Of a stretch of 64,000 bases of DNA, positions 8,874-19,138 are shown piece after piece. The stretch covers positions 1 to 64,000 of the forward strand of contig NZ_JAFMZP010000001.1 of assembly GCF_024436435.1 (NCBI RefSeq), given 5' to 3'. The stretch comes from Desertivirga xinjiangensis (lineage in GTDB: Bacteria > Bacteroidota > Bacteroidia > Sphingobacteriales > Sphingobacteriaceae). Made by a program: the position numbers and the translations under genes. The notes beneath the pieces were generated by a model. That model made no database searches. It saw only the letters and a list, made by a program, of their open reading frames with translations, and was not told the origin of the DNA. Each line of letters starts with the position of its first letter. Position 1 is the stretch's first letter.

Positions 8874-9656
8874 TTACCTACCCAGCTGTTCTCCTATTAC
8901 CTTAAAAGCATCCCCGCTATACTCAACTCTTCCCATGGCTTCGCTTTTGGCGTGATAAAATAAGCACAGCCAATTGTTGTCAGCAGCCTGTTTTCCGTAC
9001 TGCTCTCGCAATTCCATTGCCCGGGCGCCATCAAAGTCGTATTTAGCTTTGAACTTTCTTAGAAGTTGTTCAGGCTCTGGCAGAATGTCGCCGCCATAAA
9101 AGACTTTTTCATCTTTATCTTCCAGGTGAAAAACCTGATGAAACTCGCAATGCCCACCAGTTACTTCATAAGTGATTTTATCGTTGAAGCGGCCATCACC
9201 CTCAATAAAGTGAATACTACCACTTCGCTGTACTACATCGAATATTTCTGTGCGATAAGATTTTGACGGATGACTGTAAGCATTTTCCCATTCATGGCGA
9301 TTGATAACATATTCCGCATTGGGAAAAGTAAGTTCGTGCCTGCCATTTTTTTCATAGATCATTCCTGCTGAATGGTCAAAATGAAGGTGAGACATAAGCA
9401 GCAGGTTAACGTCCCCGGGATGGTAGCCCGCCTGACGGATATTTTTATGAATAATCAATTCGCCATCATCGTCTTTATATCCAAGGCCAGCATCAATAAC
9501 AATTAAACTATCTGAAGTTTCGATCAAAAAGGGTTGAACGTAAACAAAGAGAGAGGCCGGGCGATCTTTAGGGCTGTGGATTGCAGGGTCGAACGGTATG
9601 AATTTTTTTGAACTATCAACTGAGTAAGAACCTTCGTGTAGTGGGAATACTTTCAT
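8874..9656 (-). CDS. MBL-fold metallo-hydrolase, lactonase-like
   Basis: 260 residues. The metallo-beta-lactamase signature HLHFDH is at 90-95. Later metal ligands are His in GGHCEFH, Asp in YGGDILPEP and His in FYHAKSE. Size and spacing resemble N-acyl-homoserine-lactone lactonases and other small secondary-metabolite hydrolases, but the substrate cannot be read from the sequence. No signal peptide is seen, so it is probably cytoplasmic. A second MBL protein lies at 46047-46883. Confidence 0.85.
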   Translation of the reverse strand: MKVFPLHEGSYSVDSSKKFIPFDPAIHSPKDRPASLFVYVQPFLIETSDSLIVIDAGLGYKDDDGELIIHKNIRQAGYHPGDVNLLLMSHLHFDHSAGMIYEKNGRHELTFPNAEYVINRHEWENAYSHPSKSYRTEIFDVVQRSGSIHFIEGDGRFNDKITYEVTGGHCEFHQVFHLEDKDEKVFYGGDILPEPEQLLRKFKAKYDFDGARAMELREQYGKQAADNNWLCLFYHAKSEAMGRVEYSGDAFKVIGEQLGR

Positions 9657-9795
9657 TAATTGCAGTTATCTGATGTTGGAACAACAGATCGTTGTCCCGG
9701 ATAAAAATGTATATTGATAATGAATTGCTTATAAAACAGCCTTGAGGCAAATAGTTTATTTAGTATTATATTTACCCCTCAAACCTAACAAATAT

Positions 9796-11496
9796 ATGCA
9801 AAAAAGGTGGGCAGAGCAGGATATAACTAACTCAAATGCGGTAGAGGAGCTACAACACCTGCTAAATATTGAAAAGGTTTTGGCTGCTTTGCTCGTAAAC
9901 AGGGGAATAAATACTTTCGAAGAAGCGCGTTATTTCTTCAGGCCCGAGCTTAGTCACCTTCATGACCCTTTTTTAATGAAGGATATGGTGAAGGCTGTAC
10001 AGCGAATAGAAACAGCCCTGCAACGAAATGAAAGGATCCTGATATACGGCGACTATGATGTAGACGGGACTACTTCAGTTTCTTTAGTTTATGGTTTTTT
10101 CAAAAAAATCCATCAGGAGATTGAATATTATATTCCCGACAGGTATAAGGAAGGCTATGGGATATCTTTTCAGGGAATTGATTATGCTGCTGAAAATGGT
10201 TTTAGTTTGATCATTGCTTTAGATTGTGGTATCAAATCGGTTGACAAGATTGATTATGCGAATACCCTCGGCATAGATTTTATCATTTGCGATCACCACC
10301 TTCCGGGAAGCATCTTGCCAGGCGCAGTTGCAGTACTTGACCCGAAAAGAGCAGATTGCGATTATCCCTATAAAGAATTATCAGGATGCGGCATTGGCTT
10401 TAAGCTGGTACAAGCCTACGCTCAAAAGCATGGCGTTCCTTTCGATGAGATATGCTGCTACCTTGATCTTGTAGCGGTAAGTATTGCCTCGGATATTGTT
10501 CCGATAACAGGTGAAAACAGGGTACTTGCATGGTATGGGCTTAAACGGCTGAATGAAAATCCTTGCAATGGTTTAGCGGCTCTTATAGAGCTCTCGGGGA
10601 AAAAGCAATACACTATTTCAGATATCGTATTTATGATAGGCCCGCGTATTAATGCAGCCGGCCGTATCGATGATGCCAAACATGCCGTGAGCCTGCTTAT
10701 CGCAGAGGATGCAAATATAGCTAAAAGTCAGAGTTTGATAGTCAATCTGAAAAACATCGAGCGTAAGGAACATGATCTGTCTATAACAGAGCAGGCTTTA
10801 GCAATGATTGATGGTGATCCTGTCCTGCAGAAGAGAAAAACTACGGTTGTTTACAACGAAGACTGGCATAAAGGAGTTATAGGGATAGTGGCTTCGAGGT
10901 TAACCGAGAAGTACTATCGCCCCACTATTGTTTTAACGCAATCCAACGGACACGTTGCCGGCTCGGCCCGGTCAGTGCTCGGTTTTGATCTTTACGAAGC
11001 ACTGAGTTCTTGCAGTGATCTGCTCGAACAATTTGGAGGGCACAAATATGCAGCAGGACTAACGTTGAAGGCCGAAAATATTCCCGCCTTACAACAGCGT
11101 TTTGAGGATGTTGTGTCGAGAACCATCCCGGAGGAGTTATTAACCCAGGAAATCTATATAGATGCACCACTTGATCTGAAGGATATCGATGGAAAGTTTT
11201 TCCGGGTTCTTAACCAGTTCGCCCCATTTGGCCCGCAAAACCTGGCGCCGGTTTTTATTAGTAAGAATGTTAATGTAGTTGGAAGGGCATCAGTTGTCGG
11301 TAATAATCATTTAAAAATGAACATCAGACAAGGGAATTCAGCTATATTTGACTGTATTGGGTTTGGACTTGGGCAGTATGCCAATTTAATTAATCAGGGG
11401 CTCCCATTTGATGTGTGTTATACTCTTGAAGAAAATAACTGGAAAGACAAACGCTCAATTCAGGTATGTGTTAAAGGGATAAGACGCACGACGTAA
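9796..11496 (+). CDS. recJ: Single-stranded-DNA-specific exonuclease RecJ
   Basis: 5'-3' ssDNA exonuclease acting in recombinational and mismatch repair. The DHH-family metal motif [11 protein letters not shown] has Asp86, Asp88 and Asp90; the DHH signature is at 166-168 (CDHHLPG); the DHHA1 motif GGHKYAAGL is near 414; an OB-like C-terminus follows. The ATG at 9796 is chosen over a TTG 54 nt upstream because it begins with the QKRW start usual for the family and gives 566 residues. It is followed after 10 nt by lptB, so the two are probably co-transcribed. Confidence 0.93.
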   Translation: MQKRWAEQDITNSNAVEELQHLLNIEKVLAALLVNRGINTFEEARYFFRPELSHLHDPFLMKDMVKAVQRIETALQRNERILIYGDYDVDGTTSVSLVYGFFKKIHQEIEYYIPDRYKEGYGISFQGIDYAAENGFSLIIALDCGIKSVDKIDYANTLGIDFIICDHHLPGSILPGAVAVLDPKRADCDYPYKELSGCGIGFKLVQAYAQKHGVPFDEICCYLDLVAVSIASDIVPITGENRVLAWYGLKRLNENPCNGLAALIELSGKKQYTISDIVFMIGPRINAAGRIDDAKHAVSLLIAEDANIAKSQSLIVNLKNIERKEHDLSITEQALAMIDGDPVLQKRKTTVVYNEDWHKGVIGIVASRLTEKYYRPTIVLTQSNGHVAGSARSVLGFDLYEALSSCSDLLEQFGGHKYAAGLTLKAENIPALQQRFEDVVSRTIPEELLTQEIYIDAPLDLKDIDGKFFRVLNQFAPFGPQNLAPVFISKNVNVVGRASVVGNNHLKMNIRQGNSAIFDCIGFGLGQYANLINQGLPFDVCYTLEENNWKDKRSIQVCVKGIRRTT

Positions 11497-11506
11497 GAAT
11501 AAAAGC

Positions 11507-12262
11507 ATGATACTGAAAGCAGAGAATCTGGTAAAAAAATATAAACAGCGTACAGTTGTAAATAATGTGTCTTTCCATGTAGAACAAGGAGAGATTGTTG
11601 GTTTGCTTGGCCCTAATGGAGCAGGGAAAACAACGTCGTTTTATATGATTGTGGGACTGATCAAGCCAACGGAAGGTCATGTTTTTTTAGAAACGGAAGA
11701 CATCACCGAAGACCCGATGTACAGGAGAGCACAAAAAGGTATTGGCTATCTCGCTCAGGAAGCATCGGTTTTCCGAAAGCTGTCTGTAGAAGATAATATC
11801 CTTGCTGTTCTGGAAATGCGCAACCTAAGTAAAGCGGAGCAAACAGAAAAGCTGGAAGAGTTGTTAACTGAATTCAGCTTGCACAGGGTTCGGAAGAATC
11901 GGGGGGATTTGTTATCAGGAGGAGAGCGCAGACGTACTGAAATTGCACGCGCTCTGGCTGCCAATCCTAATTTTATACTATTGGATGAGCCTTTCGCGGG
12001 CGTAGATCCGATCGCAGTGGAGGAGATACAAACCATCGTAGCAAAGTTAAAGCACCGGAACATAGGCATTTTGATTACAGATCATAATGTACAGGAAACC
12101 CTTTCGATCACAGACAGGGCTTATTTGCTGACCGAAGGAAAGATCATGCTGACCGGAACTCCAATGGAAATTGCGAGTAATGAAATGGCGCGTAAGTTTT
12201 ATTTAGGGCAAAATTTTGAGTTACGAAAGAAAAAGACGACAGACACGACTAAACCTATATGA
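11507..12262 (+). CDS. lptB: LPS export ABC transporter ATPase LptB
   Basis: 251 residues. ATPase that powers LptFG-mediated extraction of lipopolysaccharide from the inner membrane. Walker [10 protein letters not shown] (~34-42), the family-typical signature [16 protein letters not shown], Walker [14 protein letters not shown] and the switch His in ITDHN are all present. The start is 10 nt after recJ and the end overlaps the next start by 4 nt (ATGA), which suggests translational coupling with the GH3-like gene. Confidence 0.95.
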   Translation: MILKAENLVKKYKQRTVVNNVSFHVEQGEIVGLLGPNGAGKTTSFYMIVGLIKPTEGHVFLETEDITEDPMYRRAQKGIGYLAQEASVFRKLSVEDNILAVLEMRNLSKAEQTEKLEELLTEFSLHRVRKNRGDLLSGGERRRTEIARALAANPNFILLDEPFAGVDPIAVEEIQTIVAKLKHRNIGILITDHNVQETLSITDRAYLLTEGKIMLTGTPMEIASNEMARKFYLGQNFELRKKKTTDTTKPI

Positions 12263-13773
12263 CCATAGTAAACTCCATTTTTAACTGGTTCATGAAGAAG
12301 CGGATGCACCAGATAGAGCTGTTTATCAAATATCCGCATGACGTGCAGGATGAACTCTTCAGAAATTTGCTCTCTGGCGCCCGAAATACAGAATGGGGGA
12401 AATTATACGATTATAACTCTATTCTTAACCAGGAACAGTTTAAGGAACGGGTTCCCATACAGACTTATGACACGTTAAAGCCTTATATTGAACGGATGTT
12501 GAAAGGGGAACAAAATATCCTTTGGGGTACAGAAATTCATTGGTTTGCTAAGTCATCCGGAACAACCAACGATCGTAGTAAGTTTATTCCTGTTAGCCCG
12601 GAATCGTTGGAAGAATGTCATTACAAAGGCGGGAAGGATATGCTCTCTCTTTATTGTAATAATCGACCCAATGCGCAGATATTTACCGGCAAGGCTTTGG
12701 CCCTGGGAGGAAGCCACCAGGTGAACCAGGCCAGCAGTGATGTATACTTTGGTGATCTTTCAGCAGTATTGATCAAAAACCTGCCAATCTGGGCAGAGTT
12801 TTATCGAACTCCGGATATGTCCATTACTCTAATGGATAATTATGAGGAGAAAATTGAAAAGATGGCCAGAGCTACAATGGATGTAAATGTAACCAACATA
12901 TCAGGTGTTCCCACCTGGACCGTAGTGCTGGCAAAACATCTCTTGGAAATTACCGGAAAGAATAACCTCCTGGAAGTTTGGCCTAACCTTGAGTTATATA
13001 TACATGGTGCCGTAAAATTTACGCCTTACCGTGAGCAGTTTAAAAAACTGATCCCCTCGGCTAATATGTATTATCTGGAAACGTATAATGCTTCAGAAGG
13101 CTTTTTTGGTATTCAGGACCAATCAAATTCAGAGGAGATGCTGCTAATGCTGGATTATGGTATATTCTACGAGTTTCTGCCAATGGAGAATTTCGAAGAA
13201 GAGAATCCAAAAACGCTCAGGTTGGATGAAGTAGAGTTAAATAAAAATTATGCACTTATTATTTCGACCAACGGTGGTTTATGGCGGTACATGATCGGTG
13301 ATACAATCAAATTTACTTCCCTGTCTCCGTTCAGGATACAGATCACCGGAAGAACGAAACACTTCATTAATGCTTTTGGGGAAGAAGTAATTATAGACAA
13401 CGCAGAAAATGCATTAACGGCAGCCTGCAAGGCCACAGGAGCAATTATCAGGGATTACACTGCCTGCCCCATTTATTTTCAGGGAGACGAGGCCGGCGGC
13501 CATGAGTGGATCATTGAATTTGAGCAACATCCCGAGACTATTGACCGGTTTACTGATATTCTGGATGATACTCTCCGTCAGGTAAATTCAGACTATGATG
13601 CCAAACGATTTAAAGATATGGCCTTGCGGAGACCCCTTATACATGTGGCCAAAGAAGGGACTTTTTACAACTGGCTGAAAAATAAAGGGAAGCTGGGAGG
13701 TCAGCATAAAGTGCCCCGCCTGGCAAATGAACGAAAATACGTTGAGGAAATTCTTGCAATGAGCATTAATTAA
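12259..13773 (+). CDS. GH3-family acyl-adenylate-forming-like protein
   Basis: 504 residues resembling plant GH3 acyl-acid-amido synthetases of the ANL adenylating superfamily. The ATP-binding loop [11 protein letters not shown] is near 97-107, the central YNASEGFFG block near 275, and the hinge region is at [14 protein letters not shown]. These proteins are widespread in Bacteroidota but their substrate is unknown to me; plant homologues conjugate amino acids to acyl acids. It overlaps lptB by 4 nt. Its last codons form the left arm of a 19-bp hairpin. Confidence 0.85.
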   Translation: MTIVNSIFNWFMKKRMHQIELFIKYPHDVQDELFRNLLSGARNTEWGKLYDYNSILNQEQFKERVPIQTYDTLKPYIERMLKGEQNILWGTEIHWFAKSSGTTNDRSKFIPVSPESLEECHYKGGKDMLSLYCNNRPNAQIFTGKALALGGSHQVNQASSDVYFGDLSAVLIKNLPIWAEFYRTPDMSITLMDNYEEKIEKMARATMDVNVTNISGVPTWTVVLAKHLLEITGKNNLLEVWPNLELYIHGAVKFTPYREQFKKLIPSANMYYLETYNASEGFFGIQDQSNSEEMLLMLDYGIFYEFLPMENFEEENPKTLRLDEVELNKNYALIISTNGGLWRYMIGDTIKFTSLSPFRIQITGRTKHFINAFGEEVIIDNAENALTAACKATGAIIRDYTACPIYFQGDEAGGHEWIIEFEQHPETIDRFTDILDDTLRQVNSDYDAKRFKDMALRRPLIHVAKEGTFYNWLKNKGKLGGQHKVPRLANERKYVEEILAMSIN

Positions 13774-13809
13774 GGATATGGAATATAGTCCCTTGATTAA
13801 TGCTCATTG
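13757..13809. terminator. Hairpin spanning the stop codon of the GH3-like gene
   Basis: Bases 13757-13775 pair with 13791-13809 (19 bp, one G-T wobble) around a 15-nt loop. No T-run follows on either strand, so it may act as a transcript-end stabiliser or weak bidirectional terminator between the GH3-like gene (+) and TerC (-). Confidence 0.55.
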
Positions 13810-13822
13810 ATATATTAACGCC

Positions 13823-14884
13823 TTAATGCTTCGCAGGGTGTCCCATCTTCTTAGGGAACATTAGGGATGCAACCACACTGATAGTCAGTATCAGGACAAT
13901 CACTATCAATGAGTGTGTTGTTGTGAACCCCCAGGTGTGAAGCCAGTGATGCGCCAACATTTTTATCCCAATAAACATCAGAAGAAAAGCCAGCCCAACC
14001 TTTAGATAGTGGAATTTATGAATAATGTTCACTAAAAGGAAGAACATGGAACGTAGTCCAAGTATGGCAAAGATGTTTGAAAAGAAGACGATATAAGGAT
14101 CTTTTGTAACGGCAAAAATAGCCGGGATAGAATCAACAGCAAAAATCAGGTCGGTGAACTCAACGATCAAAAGAACGATGAATAAGGGCGTTATCATCCT
14201 TTTTCCATTCTTTTTGATGAAAAACTTGTTACCAACAAATTCGGGATGCACCGAGAAGTACTTTGATGCGAACTTAACCATCGTGTGATTCTCAGGATCG
14301 ATTTTTTCATCTGCATTTCTATTCAGGTACATGGTAATACCCGTATACACCAGGAATGCACCGAAAACGTACAGGATCCATCCAAATTGATTTATAAGGG
14401 TTGCTCCCACAAAAATGAACAGGAAACGCATTATTACCGCCCCGACAATACCCCAGAACAGAACCCTGTGGTAGTACTTCTCTTCGACCGCGAAAGCCGT
14501 AAAAATAAGTACCATAACGAATATATTATCGATTGACAGCGCGTATTCAATTACATATCCGGTGAGGAACTCGAGTGCCAGGTTCTGTTTGTAGATTTGC
14601 AGACTGGCTAGAAAATCATCAGGGTTCAAACGAATATTATGGAAATGGTCTTTCGTGATTTTCTCAAGCTGGGCGAAGTTTTCTATTCCATGGAGTTTAT
14701 GTCCTTCTGTAACAAGAAGCACATAAAAGCCAAGAGCAAAAGCAACCCAAATAGAACTCATGATTGCAGCTTCTTTCAAGCTTACAGCATGATCTTTTTT
14801 ATTGAATATGCCCAGATCAATTGCTAACATAAGAATAACGAAGAGTAAAAACCCTCCGAAAAAAAGTACTTCGTTTGATATCAT
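13823..14884 (-). CDS. TerC/Alx family integral membrane protein
   Basis: 353 residues with about nine hydrophobic helices. Family motifs include LAIDLGIF near the start, EYALSIDNIFVM (acidic residue in a membrane helix) and EFTDLIFAVDSIPAIFAVT. TerC/Alx proteins are inner-membrane manganese or tellurite-related transporters; Alx homologues export Mn(II). It starts 1 nt inside the stop codon of the upstream polyprenyl synthase gene (TAATG overlap), so the two genes form an operon although their functions look unrelated. Confidence 0.88.
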   Translation of the reverse strand: MISNEVLFFGGFLLFVILMLAIDLGIFNKKDHAVSLKEAAIMSSIWVAFALGFYVLLVTEGHKLHGIENFAQLEKITKDHFHNIRLNPDDFLASLQIYKQNLALEFLTGYVIEYALSIDNIFVMVLIFTAFAVEEKYYHRVLFWGIVGAVIMRFLFIFVGATLINQFGWILYVFGAFLVYTGITMYLNRNADEKIDPENHTMVKFASKYFSVHPEFVGNKFFIKKNGKRMITPLFIVLLIVEFTDLIFAVDSIPAIFAVTKDPYIVFFSNIFAILGLRSMFFLLVNIIHKFHYLKVGLAFLLMFIGIKMLAHHWLHTWGFTTTHSLIVIVLILTISVVASLMFPKKMGHPAKH

Positions 14885-15855
14885 TATTTTTTTCTTTCAG
14901 TGGTAAACCTAACAAGTTGCTCCAGGCCAGTCCGGGCATCATTTTCCGGAAAACTATTTAAAATTTCAAATGCTTCATCCTGGAAGCGGTGCATTTGCAT
15001 TTCAGCGTATGCAAGCCCCCCGCTGTTTCTTACAAAATAAATCACTTCAGCGATCTTTTGTGAATCTTCATTATGGTTTTTAACCAGGTTTATAATCCTG
15101 TGTTTTTCCGATTTACTTGATTTACTTAAGGCGTAGATTAAGGGCAGAGTGATTTTCTTTTCCTTGATGTCAATACCCAGGGGTTTGCCAACATCGTCCG
15201 TGCCAAAGTCGAACAGATCATCCTTAATCTGGAAGGCTAATCCTACTTTCTCCCCAAACAGCCGCATCTTTTCAATGGTCTCCTGATCAGCCCCAGTTGA
15301 GGCAGCCCCACTGGCACAGCATGATGCTATTAAGGAGGCCGTTTTTTGCCGGATAACTTCATAATAGACACTTTCATCAATATCGAGGCGCCTGGCTTTC
15401 TCGATTTGAAGAAGCTCTCCCTCACTCATCTGCTGAACGGCGTCAGATACGATTTTCAGGAGATTGAAATCATTGTTGTTTACGGATAGCAACAGACCTT
15501 TAGCCAGAAGGAAGTCGCCAACCAGCACGGCTATTTTGTTTTTCCATAAAGCGTTTACAGAGAAGAAGCCGCGGCGTTCGTATGACTGGTCCACCACATC
15601 GTCATGCACCAGACTTGCCGTGTGTAATAGCTCTACTAGGGCTGCTCCGCGGTGGGTTGTCTCGGTAATTTCGCCACACAAACTGGCAGAAAAGAAGACA
15701 AACATGGGACGAATTTGCTTTCCCTTTCGTTTTACAATATAATGCGTAATTCGATCGAGTAAGGGCACAGAACTTTTCATCGAGGATTTAAATTTTTCCT
15801 CAAAGACATCCAGCTCTTTTTCTATGGGTCTTTTAATCTCGTCTAACCTTGACAT
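14884..15855 (-). CDS. Polyprenyl (octaprenyl-type) diphosphate synthase
   Basis: Trans-prenyltransferase making the long isoprenoid tail of respiratory quinones. First aspartate-rich motif DDVVD at 85-89 after LVHDD; second motif DDLFD near 213; GKQIRP is the diphosphate-binding N-terminal motif. An in-frame ATG exists at 15918, but it lies inside a TATGTTTG promoter-like box and would add an odd Cys-rich 21-residue leader. The ATG at 15855 gives 323 residues, the normal family length. Co-transcribed with terC. Confidence 0.87.
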   Translation of the reverse strand: MSRLDEIKRPIEKELDVFEEKFKSSMKSSVPLLDRITHYIVKRKGKQIRPMFVFFSASLCGEITETTHRGAALVELLHTASLVHDDVVDQSYERRGFFSVNALWKNKIAVLVGDFLLAKGLLLSVNNNDFNLLKIVSDAVQQMSEGELLQIEKARRLDIDESVYYEVIRQKTASLIASCCASGAASTGADQETIEKMRLFGEKVGLAFQIKDDLFDFGTDDVGKPLGIDIKEKKITLPLIYALSKSSKSEKHRIINLVKNHNEDSQKIAEVIYFVRNSGGLAYAEMQMHRFQDEAFEILNSFPENDARTGLEQLVRFTTERKK

Positions 15856-15911
15856 CAAGCTTTTAGTACATGCTTTGCAAGCTGATAATTTGCACCCCGC
15901 AAAATATGCTG

Positions 15912-15919
15912 CAAACATA
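15912..15919 (-). promoter_or_regulatory. -7 promoter box of the polyprenyl synthase gene
   Basis: On the minus strand the octamer TATGTTTG matches the Bacteroidota -7 consensus TAnnTTTG exactly. No good -33 TTTG is found 19 nt upstream. It overlaps the alternative upstream ATG and argues against that start. Confidence 0.45.
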
Positions 15920-15981
15920 GCTTAAAAATGTATATTTTTAGATCTAGTTGATCAAATAAGAATAAGTTTCGTTGCAAGTAA

Positions 15982-16019
15982 CAAAAAAAAAGAGCGCCAG
16001 GCTGGCACCTGTACGCTCT
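15982..16019 (-). terminator. Terminator of the ECF sigma factor gene
   Basis: Read on the minus strand: AGAGCG pairs with CGCTCT and an inner CAGG with CCTG, followed by a run of nine T. It lies 33 nt after the sigma-factor stop codon. Confidence 0.85.
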
Positions 16020-16051
16020 CTAGTATGATGAGTTTAGAAAAGGGGCACTAA

Positions 16052-16591
16052 TTAATCGAGCTCCGCATAGATTGGTTTTTTCACACCATTATCATATGGC
16101 TTTAAGCTCTTTTTAAGAAGCTTGCGAGCTACGTGTATACGAGTTTTAACGGTTCCAATTGGAATTGCGAGGTGATCCGCAATCTCATGATATTTGAATC
16201 CTTCAAAATACATACTAAAAGGAACAAAATATTCTTCCGGAAGTTTTCCAAGAGCTAATTTAATATCATCCATTATGAATTTTGACTCTCCCTGGTTTTT
16301 TGTGGAACTGAAAACCAGGTTCGCAGAAGAGATTTCGTCAGATTTAGTCACAAAAGAACTAATTTTCACAAAACGACGATAGTTGTTAATGAAAGTGTTC
16401 TTCATTATTGTGTACAACCAACCTTTAAGATTTGTACCTTCTTTAAATTTATTGTAGTAAGTTATAGCTTTTAATAAGGTATCCTGAACCAAATCGTTAG
16501 CGTCATCGGCATCGTGAGTGAAATGTAAAGCATACATTCTTAGAGAACTTGCCTGGCGCATAACCATTGTGTTGAATTCTATCTTAGTCAT
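16052..16591 (-). CDS. ECF-type RNA polymerase sigma factor
   Basis: 179 residues with sigma region 2 (DANDLVQDTLLKAITYYNKF, then LKGWLYTIMKNTFINNYRR, residues ~30-75) and region 4 (LPEEYFVPFSMYFEGFKYHEIADHLAIPIGTVKTRIHVARK, ~115-158). No anti-sigma gene is adjacent, unlike the FecI/FecR pairs common in this phylum, so it is probably a free-standing conserved regulator. It has its own promoter-like sequence and a strong terminator, so it is monocistronic. Regulon unknown. Confidence 0.9.
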   Translation of the reverse strand: MTKIEFNTMVMRQASSLRMYALHFTHDADDANDLVQDTLLKAITYYNKFKEGTNLKGWLYTIMKNTFINNYRRFVKISSFVTKSDEISSANLVFSSTKNQGESKFIMDDIKLALGKLPEEYFVPFSMYFEGFKYHEIADHLAIPIGTVKTRIHVARKLLKKSLKPYDNGVKKPIYAELD

Positions 16592-16628
16592 ATTTGTTAA
16601 GGTCTTAAGGGTGATTGTTTTTTTATTG

Positions 16629-16659
16629 TTAATCTATAAGCAGTCATTTGTAAAACAAA
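16629..16659 (-). promoter_or_regulatory. Promoter of the ECF sigma factor gene
   Basis: Minus strand: TTTG (plus 16656-16659), exactly 19 nt, then TAGATTAA (plus 16629-16636). The -33 is perfect and the -7 keeps TAnnTT only. Confidence 0.45.
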
Positions 16660-16758
16660 CTTGCATAGACCAATGCAACAACTGTGCTAAACCTTAAACT
16701 TTATAGAATTCTGCGTGTTATATGTTTAGATTTTAGGGAAAACTGATCAAAATATCTG

Positions 16759-17775
16759 TTATATGGTATTGACTTCTCGTTCTAAAAGAACACCAAATTT
16801 GCTGTTAACATCGCTGATAATCGCGGCAGAAAGGTTGTAAATGTCTGATCCTTTTGCATTTCCGTGGTTAACAAGTACTAGTGCCTGGTTCTTCCAAGTG
16901 CCGGTTTCACCAATTTTTTTACCTTTCCAACCGCACTGCTCTATAAGCCATCCAGCGGCCAGTTTAACTGTACTGTTTGGTAGACAGTAATGTATAGTGT
17001 TTGGAAAATCAGACAGTAGTTGTTCACATTTTAGCTTCGAGACAATGGGGTTTTTAAAAAAACTTCCGGCATTTCCGATCGTGGATGGATCAGGAAGTTT
17101 ACTGACCCTGATATCTGAGACAACTTTAGAAATATCTCTTATAGTTGGTTGCCCGATGCCTCTACTTTGCAATTCCGTTGCGATAGCGCCATAGCTGGTA
17201 TTCAAAGAGGGCTTCGTAGAAAGTTTGTAGGTAACAGAAGTAATGATCACTTTACCTTTCAGTTCTTTCTTAAAAATGCTTTCCCGGTAACCGAACTGGC
17301 AGTCCTGATTGGAAAAGGTTAGATGCCCCCCGGTTTCAATGTCAAAAGCTTTACAGGAATGAAATACGTCTTTAAGTTCAACGCCATAGGCCCCGATGTT
17401 TTGTATTGGCGATGCTCCCACTGAACCAGGAATGAGACTTAAGTTTTCCATGCCAGCAAATTCCCTGTCTACGCAGTGTGTTACCACATCATTCCATACT
17501 TCTCCGGCACCTGCTGTGACAAAGACATCATCATGCACTATTTTATCGATGATTCCTTTGATGTTCATGCATATTACCAATCCTTCAAAATCTTTGGTAA
17601 AAAGAATGTTGCTGCCTCCGCCGATCACGAGTCGTTCAGTATTTTGCCATTGTTGATCAGCAAAAAGTTCCGCCAGTTCTTGTTCTGAATTTATTTCGGT
17701 AAACCAGCGAGCTTTGGCTTCAACTCGAAAAGTGTTCAATTTTTTAAGAGAGACGTTTTCAAAAATTTTGGGCAT
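16759..17775 (-). CDS. murB: UDP-N-acetylenolpyruvoylglucosamine reductase MurB
   Basis: FAD enzyme that reduces UDP-GlcNAc-enolpyruvate to UDP-MurNAc in peptidoglycan synthesis. The N-terminal FAD-binding domain shows the NTFRVEAKARWF start, GGGSN near 53 and SLIPGSVGASPIQNIGAYG (~113-132). The C-terminal MurB domain contains GNAGSFFKNP with the catalytic Ser. The 338 residues with a Tyr loop match the E. coli (type I) form. It stands apart from other mur genes, upstream on this strand of the sigma factor. Confidence 0.95.
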   Translation of the reverse strand: MPKIFENVSLKKLNTFRVEAKARWFTEINSEQELAELFADQQWQNTERLVIGGGSNILFTKDFEGLVICMNIKGIIDKIVHDDVFVTAGAGEVWNDVVTHCVDREFAGMENLSLIPGSVGASPIQNIGAYGVELKDVFHSCKAFDIETGGHLTFSNQDCQFGYRESIFKKELKGKVIITSVTYKLSTKPSLNTSYGAIATELQSRGIGQPTIRDISKVVSDIRVSKLPDPSTIGNAGSFFKNPIVSKLKCEQLLSDFPNTIHYCLPNSTVKLAAGWLIEQCGWKGKKIGETGTWKNQALVLVNHGNAKGSDIYNLSAAIISDVNSKFGVLLEREVNTI

Positions 17776-17831
17776 AAGGGTATTAATTTACCGGCGAAGT
17801 TCGGCAATTATCTTCGAATTGTGTTTTAACT

Positions 17832-19073
17832 TTAACGGCTAATGAAATTTAAAATAGTGCTGGTTGCTCCCTGCTGAGTCCGCACGAAAGTTCCGGCAAT
17901 GTTACCGCTTCTCATTCTGAACTCTTGATCCTGCAATCGCATCATTAGATCTTCCAGGTCAGCTGAATTGCCGATGGTAAATCCACCTCCTATCTTAAGC
18001 AGGGCTCTTGCTTCGAGAAACTTCTGAAAGTTCGGTCCGAAAATTACCGGAATTCCAAATGCAGCGGCTTCTAGAGTATTATGAATGCCAACACCAAATC
18101 CTCCTCCTATATATGCAACCTGTGCATATTGATATAGGGAAGAAAGCATGCCAATGTTATCGATTATAAGGACAGAGGTAGATTTCGAAAATGGGATATC
18201 GCTATCGTGCCTGATGATCTGAGAATGCCGGACCGCACTTCCGTTTGGCAGCAAGTTGATGAACGCTTTAATTTTTTCTTCTTTTATCTCGTGCGGAGCA
18301 ATGATAAACCTCCATGACGGATATAACTCAACCAGTCTGCTGATCAGTTTCTCATCTTCGGGCCAGGTACTACCGGCAATAAATATCTTTCGGTCAGAGC
18401 AGAAGTCCTTAACTTCATTGAACTGTTTTGGCTGTAGGGCGTTTTCGGCCACCCGATCAAAACGAGTGTCGCCGCTGACAGTTACATTCGTTAGGTTAAT
18501 CGAATTAAGTAGTTTTGCACTGCCTTCATCCTGAACAAAGAAGTGAGTAACAAACGAGAGAATTTTCCGGTTCAACCTTCCGTACCATTTAAAAAATGGC
18601 TGACCTTGTCTGAAAATTCCAGATATTATATAAAGTGGTATTTGCCTTTTGTTAAGCTCATTAAAGTAGTGGTACCAAAATTCGTATTTAGTAAAAACGG
18701 CCATTGTGGGATTGATTAGCCGTATAAAGTTTGAAGCGTTTGATTTTGTGTCCAGGGGGAGGTAGAAAATATGCTCGGCACCTGAATAATTTTTACGTAA
18801 TTCATATCCTGAGGGAGAGAAAAAAGTAATGATAATTTTCAGTCCGGGTTCGCGCTTTTTTAGGTTTTCCATAACTGGTCGCCCCTGTTCAAATTCGCCC
18901 AGGGAGGCGAAGTGAAACCAGGCGCAGGGACTGCTTGCATCTACTTCTTTCTCAATTATTTGAAAGATATTTTTTCTCCCCTTAATCCAGTAATTTGCCT
19001 TGCTGTTTAGGAAATGGAACAGATATACTAAAAAGTAGTAAATTTTGATGCCAAAATTGTAAAGAAGGAGCAT
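17832..19073 (-). CDS. waaA: 3-deoxy-D-manno-octulosonic acid (Kdo) transferase
   Basis: 413 residues. Transfers Kdo from CMP-Kdo to lipid A. An N-terminal membrane anchor (~1-20) precedes a GT30 domain containing FHFASLGEFEQGRP, ITFFSPSGYE, TKYEFWYHY, the nucleotide-binding AYIGGGFGVGIHNTLEAAAFG and FGPNFQKF. It is divergent from the nucleotide-sugar operon that starts 66 nt away, so envelope-polysaccharide functions cluster here. Confidence 0.92.
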   Translation of the reverse strand: MLLLYNFGIKIYYFLVYLFHFLNSKANYWIKGRKNIFQIIEKEVDASSPCAWFHFASLGEFEQGRPVMENLKKREPGLKIIITFFSPSGYELRKNYSGAEHIFYLPLDTKSNASNFIRLINPTMAVFTKYEFWYHYFNELNKRQIPLYIISGIFRQGQPFFKWYGRLNRKILSFVTHFFVQDEGSAKLLNSINLTNVTVSGDTRFDRVAENALQPKQFNEVKDFCSDRKIFIAGSTWPEDEKLISRLVELYPSWRFIIAPHEIKEEKIKAFINLLPNGSAVRHSQIIRHDSDIPFSKSTSVLIIDNIGMLSSLYQYAQVAYIGGGFGVGIHNTLEAAAFGIPVIFGPNFQKFLEARALLKIGGGFTIGNSADLEDLMMRLQDQEFRMRSGNIAGTFVRTQQGATSTILNFISR

Positions 19074-19138
19074 AATAGTTGCGTAAATATTTTATCTTCG
19101 CCGAAAATACTGTTAAATCTCTTAATTAAACTCGATAT

